Assembly: GCA_001803565.1 (NCBI GenBank)
Contig: MHDQ01000014.1
Span: 1-16,124 of the forward strand
Direction of reading: 5' to 3'
Length of the DNA: 16,124 nt
Origin: Nitrospinae bacterium RIFCSPLOWO2_12_FULL_45_22
GTDB taxonomy: Bacteria > 2-12-FULL-45-22
Within the stretch, counting starts at the first letter, position 1, and each line of letters opens with the position of its first letter. Below the pieces are notes generated by a model, which did no database searches, had not been told where the DNA came from, and saw nothing but the letters and a program-made list of their open reading frames with translations. Position numbers and translations under genes: made by a program. Below, piece by piece: positions 14,401 to 16,124 of the stretch.

Positions 14401-14563
14401 TAATTAATTTGGGTGTGGCTATTTTCTGTCAAAATTCAATTAACCCTGTAGTGGCAGAGCCGGGTACCCTTTGGGTGCTGCGAGGAATGTCGAGCAAGCT
14501 CGACCACTACAAATTGTATTATATAGGCGTTATGACAAAGAATAGCCACACTTAATTAATTTC
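14401..14563. repeat. Composite inverted-repeat element, MITE-like, between ctpA and envC
   Basis: GTGTGGCTATTTTCTGTCA (14413-14431) and its complement at 14533-14551 match at 17 of 19 positions and are bordered by AATTAATT on both outer sides (14402-14409, 14554-14561). Nested inside is a second element, 14447-14511, closed by TGTAGTGG/CCACTACA, with a perfect hairpin GTCGAGC-AA-GCTCGAC (14489-14495, 14498-14504) and a GGGTACCC palindrome. This looks like one small element inserted in another. No ORF is present. The outer right arm ends 8 bases before the envC stop region. Confidence 0.75.
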
Positions 14564-14571
14564 ACCTATTA

Positions 14572-15753
14572 TCACGGTTTTTTAGCGAGCCAGTGCAGAG
14601 GGTTTTCGGGATTCCCATGATGCCTGATCTCAAAATATAATGACGCACCAATCAGTGAACCACTATCTCCCAGGGCAGCTACTGGTTGACCCTTTTTAAT
14701 AAGCTCCCTTACTTTCACATATATATTGGATAGATGGGCATAAAGCGAATAGTAACCCTCCCCATGGTCAATGATGAGCAGGTTCCCATAACCCCTGACC
14801 CAATCGGCAAAGAGTACCTTACCGGAGTCAATAGACAGTATAGAGCTACCTAACTGGGCTCTAATATCAATCCCTTTATTAAATATATAATAATTGAATC
14901 GAGGATGCTTTACTCGACCAAAAAAAGTAATTATTTCCCCTTTAACCGGCCAGGATAAATTTCCTTTCTTTGCCCGGAAGTCTCTAGTGACAAATTCGTT
15001 TTTATCCTGGCTTTGTAAGCCTTTTACCAGGGCAGAGAGCTTCTTAGAGGCTTCTTTGAATTCCTTTTGGGTCTCTTCATAAATTTTCCTCTCATCCTTT
15101 ATAGTGGCTAAGAGTTGTTCTTTAGCGGTTTTTTCTTGCTCAATAGCCCCTTTTTGCCTTAAGACCCTCTCTTTATAAAGCCTAATCCGTTCCTGTTTTT
15201 TTTGCAAGGCTATTTGGTTTTTCAAGGCTACTGCCTGTGTCTTCTCATCCTGAGTAATGGAGCCAATATCAGATAATATTGATTCCTGTAAATATTTCCT
15301 TAACAGAAATGAGCTGTTGTCGGGGGATGAGATGGGGTTAGAATATCGGCTTATTTTATAGAGTGCCCGGAGTTTCTTTCTTAGCAAAGATTTTTTCATT
15401 TTGAGTTTACCGCTATTCTGCGTAGTTAATCCCTCTAGCTCTTTCTCCTTTATCTCAGCGACCTTGAGGTTCCAATCATATATCTCCAACTCTTTTCCCA
15501 TTATTTCTAGCCGCCGGTCTATTCTTTCTAGACGGGTTAAGATAGAGTGCTCCTTCTCTTTGTTCTGGGGCATATTTTCTTCCCAGCGGCCAATCTTGTC
15601 TTTTAATACAGCAAGTTTAGCCTCCTCCTGCCTTATCTTCTTTTCCATATCTGCCTGGGAAAAGGCGGCCAAAGCGGCAGGATAAAAAATTAACCCTGCT
15701 ATTAACCAGAAACCCTTTGATCTCCTGAGTTTATTTGTATAGCTACCCATCAT
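14572..15753 (-). CDS. envC: EnvC-like murein hydrolase activator with degenerate LytM (M23) domain
   Basis: A 393-residue periplasmic protein: signal peptide (KLRRSKGFW basic part, hydrophobic IAGLIFYPAALAA), long coiled coil (about 33-265) and a C-terminal LytM domain (about 275-390). The zinc site of active M23 peptidases is lost: HxGxD reads NKGID (Asn292 for His) and the final HxH reads SLYFEIR. One histidine (YAHLS, His340) remains. This matches EnvC proteins, which do not cut peptidoglycan but activate amidases under control of FtsEX. ftsX lies just upstream. The frame can extend to a TTG at 15777, without a ribosome binding site; ATG 15753 or 15750 gives a normal signal peptide, but neither has a good site either, so the exact start is open. 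Confidence 0.9.
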   Translation of the reverse strand: MMGSYTNKLRRSKGFWLIAGLIFYPAALAAFSQADMEKKIRQEEAKLAVLKDKIGRWEENMPQNKEKEHSILTRLERIDRRLEIMGKELEIYDWNLKVAEIKEKELEGLTTQNSGKLKMKKSLLRKKLRALYKISRYSNPISSPDNSSFLLRKYLQESILSDIGSITQDEKTQAVALKNQIALQKKQERIRLYKERVLRQKGAIEQEKTAKEQLLATIKDERKIYEETQKEFKEASKKLSALVKGLQSQDKNEFVTRDFRAKKGNLSWPVKGEIITFFGRVKHPRFNYYIFNKGIDIRAQLGSSILSIDSGKVLFADWVRGYGNLLIIDHGEGYYSLYAHLSNIYVKVRELIKKGQPVAALGDSGSLIGASLYFEIRHHGNPENPLHWLAKKP

Positions 15754-15850
15754 CTCTTTTTGTAACCATTTAGCCAAATTAAGATCATAATAACCGTTTA
15801 GCTACAAAAAGGCCCATAAGGCGCAAGAGAATTTCTGGTACCTTTGTAAC

Positions 15851-15947
15851 CACAAAGACACAAAGATCACAAAGAATTGTATCTCGTGACCGTGCCCATT
15901 GCTCGTGTCTGTTGTAACCACTACGGTCACGGATCACGGACACGTCC
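15851..15947. repeat. CACAAAG word array and CGTGACC foldback between envC and ftsX
   Basis: CACAAAG occurs three times at 15851-15874 (steps of 8 and 9 bases). It is followed by CGTGACCGT (15885-15893), the perfect complement of ACGGTCACG (15923-15931). The right arm contains TCACGGA twice in exact 7-base register (15927-15940) and ends GACACG, complementary to CGTGTC in the loop side. The element fills most of the 179-203-base gap between envC and ftsX. Confidence 0.65.
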
Positions 15948-15956
15948 TACGTTCTT

Positions 15957-16124
15957 TCACATTTTTTGCAGAGCTAGCCAGCTACTCCAGCTTCCCAATA
16001 ACGTACCTCCGGCTATCAAGCCATAACTCATACCAGGGGAGAGAAATGTGATAGGGATGGAAGCTAAAAACTGGTAGGAGTCTTTCTCGCAATAAAAAAA
16101 ATATAAGAGGAACGATTTATAGAG
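15957..16124 (-). CDS. ftsX: Cell division ABC transporter permease FtsX, C-terminal end
   Basis: The minus-strand frame entering at 16124 runs 55 codons to TGA at 15957-15959. It reads ...QFLASIPITFLSPGMSYGLI and then AGGTLLGSWSSWLALQKM. The IPxTFL-P-x3-GLIAGGxLLGxxxSWLAL pattern is the last membrane helix and tail of FtsX. FtsX sits with FtsE in the inner membrane and controls EnvC-type activators through its periplasmic loop; here envC is the next gene. The rest of the gene lies outside the window. Too little is present to judge whether it is intact. Confidence 0.75.
   Translation of the reverse strand, partial: LYKSFLLYFFYCEKDSYQFLASIPITFLSPGMSYGLIAGGTLLGSWSSWLALQKM

Noticed and set aside
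15754-15777. N-terminal extension of envC to the TTG at 15777
   Set aside because: No ribosome binding site before the TTG, and the extra 8 residues only lengthen a signal peptide that is already complete from the ATG codons at 15753/15750. Not fully excluded.

Overview
The window reads as a piece of chromosome from an anaerobic, diderm (Gram-negative type) bacterium of moderate GC. It carries the genes for a menaquinone-linked electron-transfer chain: a succinate dehydrogenase/fumarate reductase pair, and an electron-transfer flavoprotein with a membrane iron-sulfur ETF:quinone oxidoreductase. It also carries a cell-division and envelope cluster with an EnvC-type amidase activator. A syntrophic or fatty-acid-oxidising Desulfobacterota-like organism or a related candidate phylum would fit, but no marker here fixes the taxon.

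Layout. Positions 1-1985 (minus strand): the start of sdhB (cut by the window edge) and complete sdhA. Positions 1986-3104: a 1.1 kb stretch without a recognisable gene, packed with inverted repeats, a MITE-like element with flanking direct repeats and a three-way-junction core, and a possible 24-codon ORF. Positions 3105-6911 (plus strand): a very large MEDS-PAS-PAS-PAS-GAF-PAS hybrid sensor histidine kinase with a receiver domain, the only large gene on the plus strand. Positions 6938-7476: debris, made of a response-regulator fragment, the remains of an IS91-like transposase and a palindrome inserted in its reading frame. Positions 7546-11523 (minus strand): an operon transcribed as EMO-type oxidoreductase, etfB, etfA, with a good sigma70-type promoter at 11575-11602. 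Positions 11849-16124 (minus strand): ftsX (3' end only), envC, ctpA and a yibQ-type divergent polysaccharide deacetylase, in the order known for many diderm bacteria, closed by a probable terminator near 11812-11832.

How it works together. EtfAB would collect electrons from acyl-CoA dehydrogenases (not in this window). The EMO-like protein would pass them through FeS clusters and b hemes to (mena)quinone, and SdhAB would exchange electrons with the same pool. FtsX and EnvC control septal peptidoglycan hydrolysis, and CtpA and the YibQ-like protein belong to the same envelope-maintenance cluster.

The most unusual feature is in the spacers. Several gaps between genes, including those inside conserved operons (sdhA/sdhB, etfB/etfA, ctpA/envC, envC/ftsX), carry foldback elements. 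The arms of several of these are runs of degenerate 7-base words (others use 8- or 10-base words), and the opposite arm is built from the complement of the same word.
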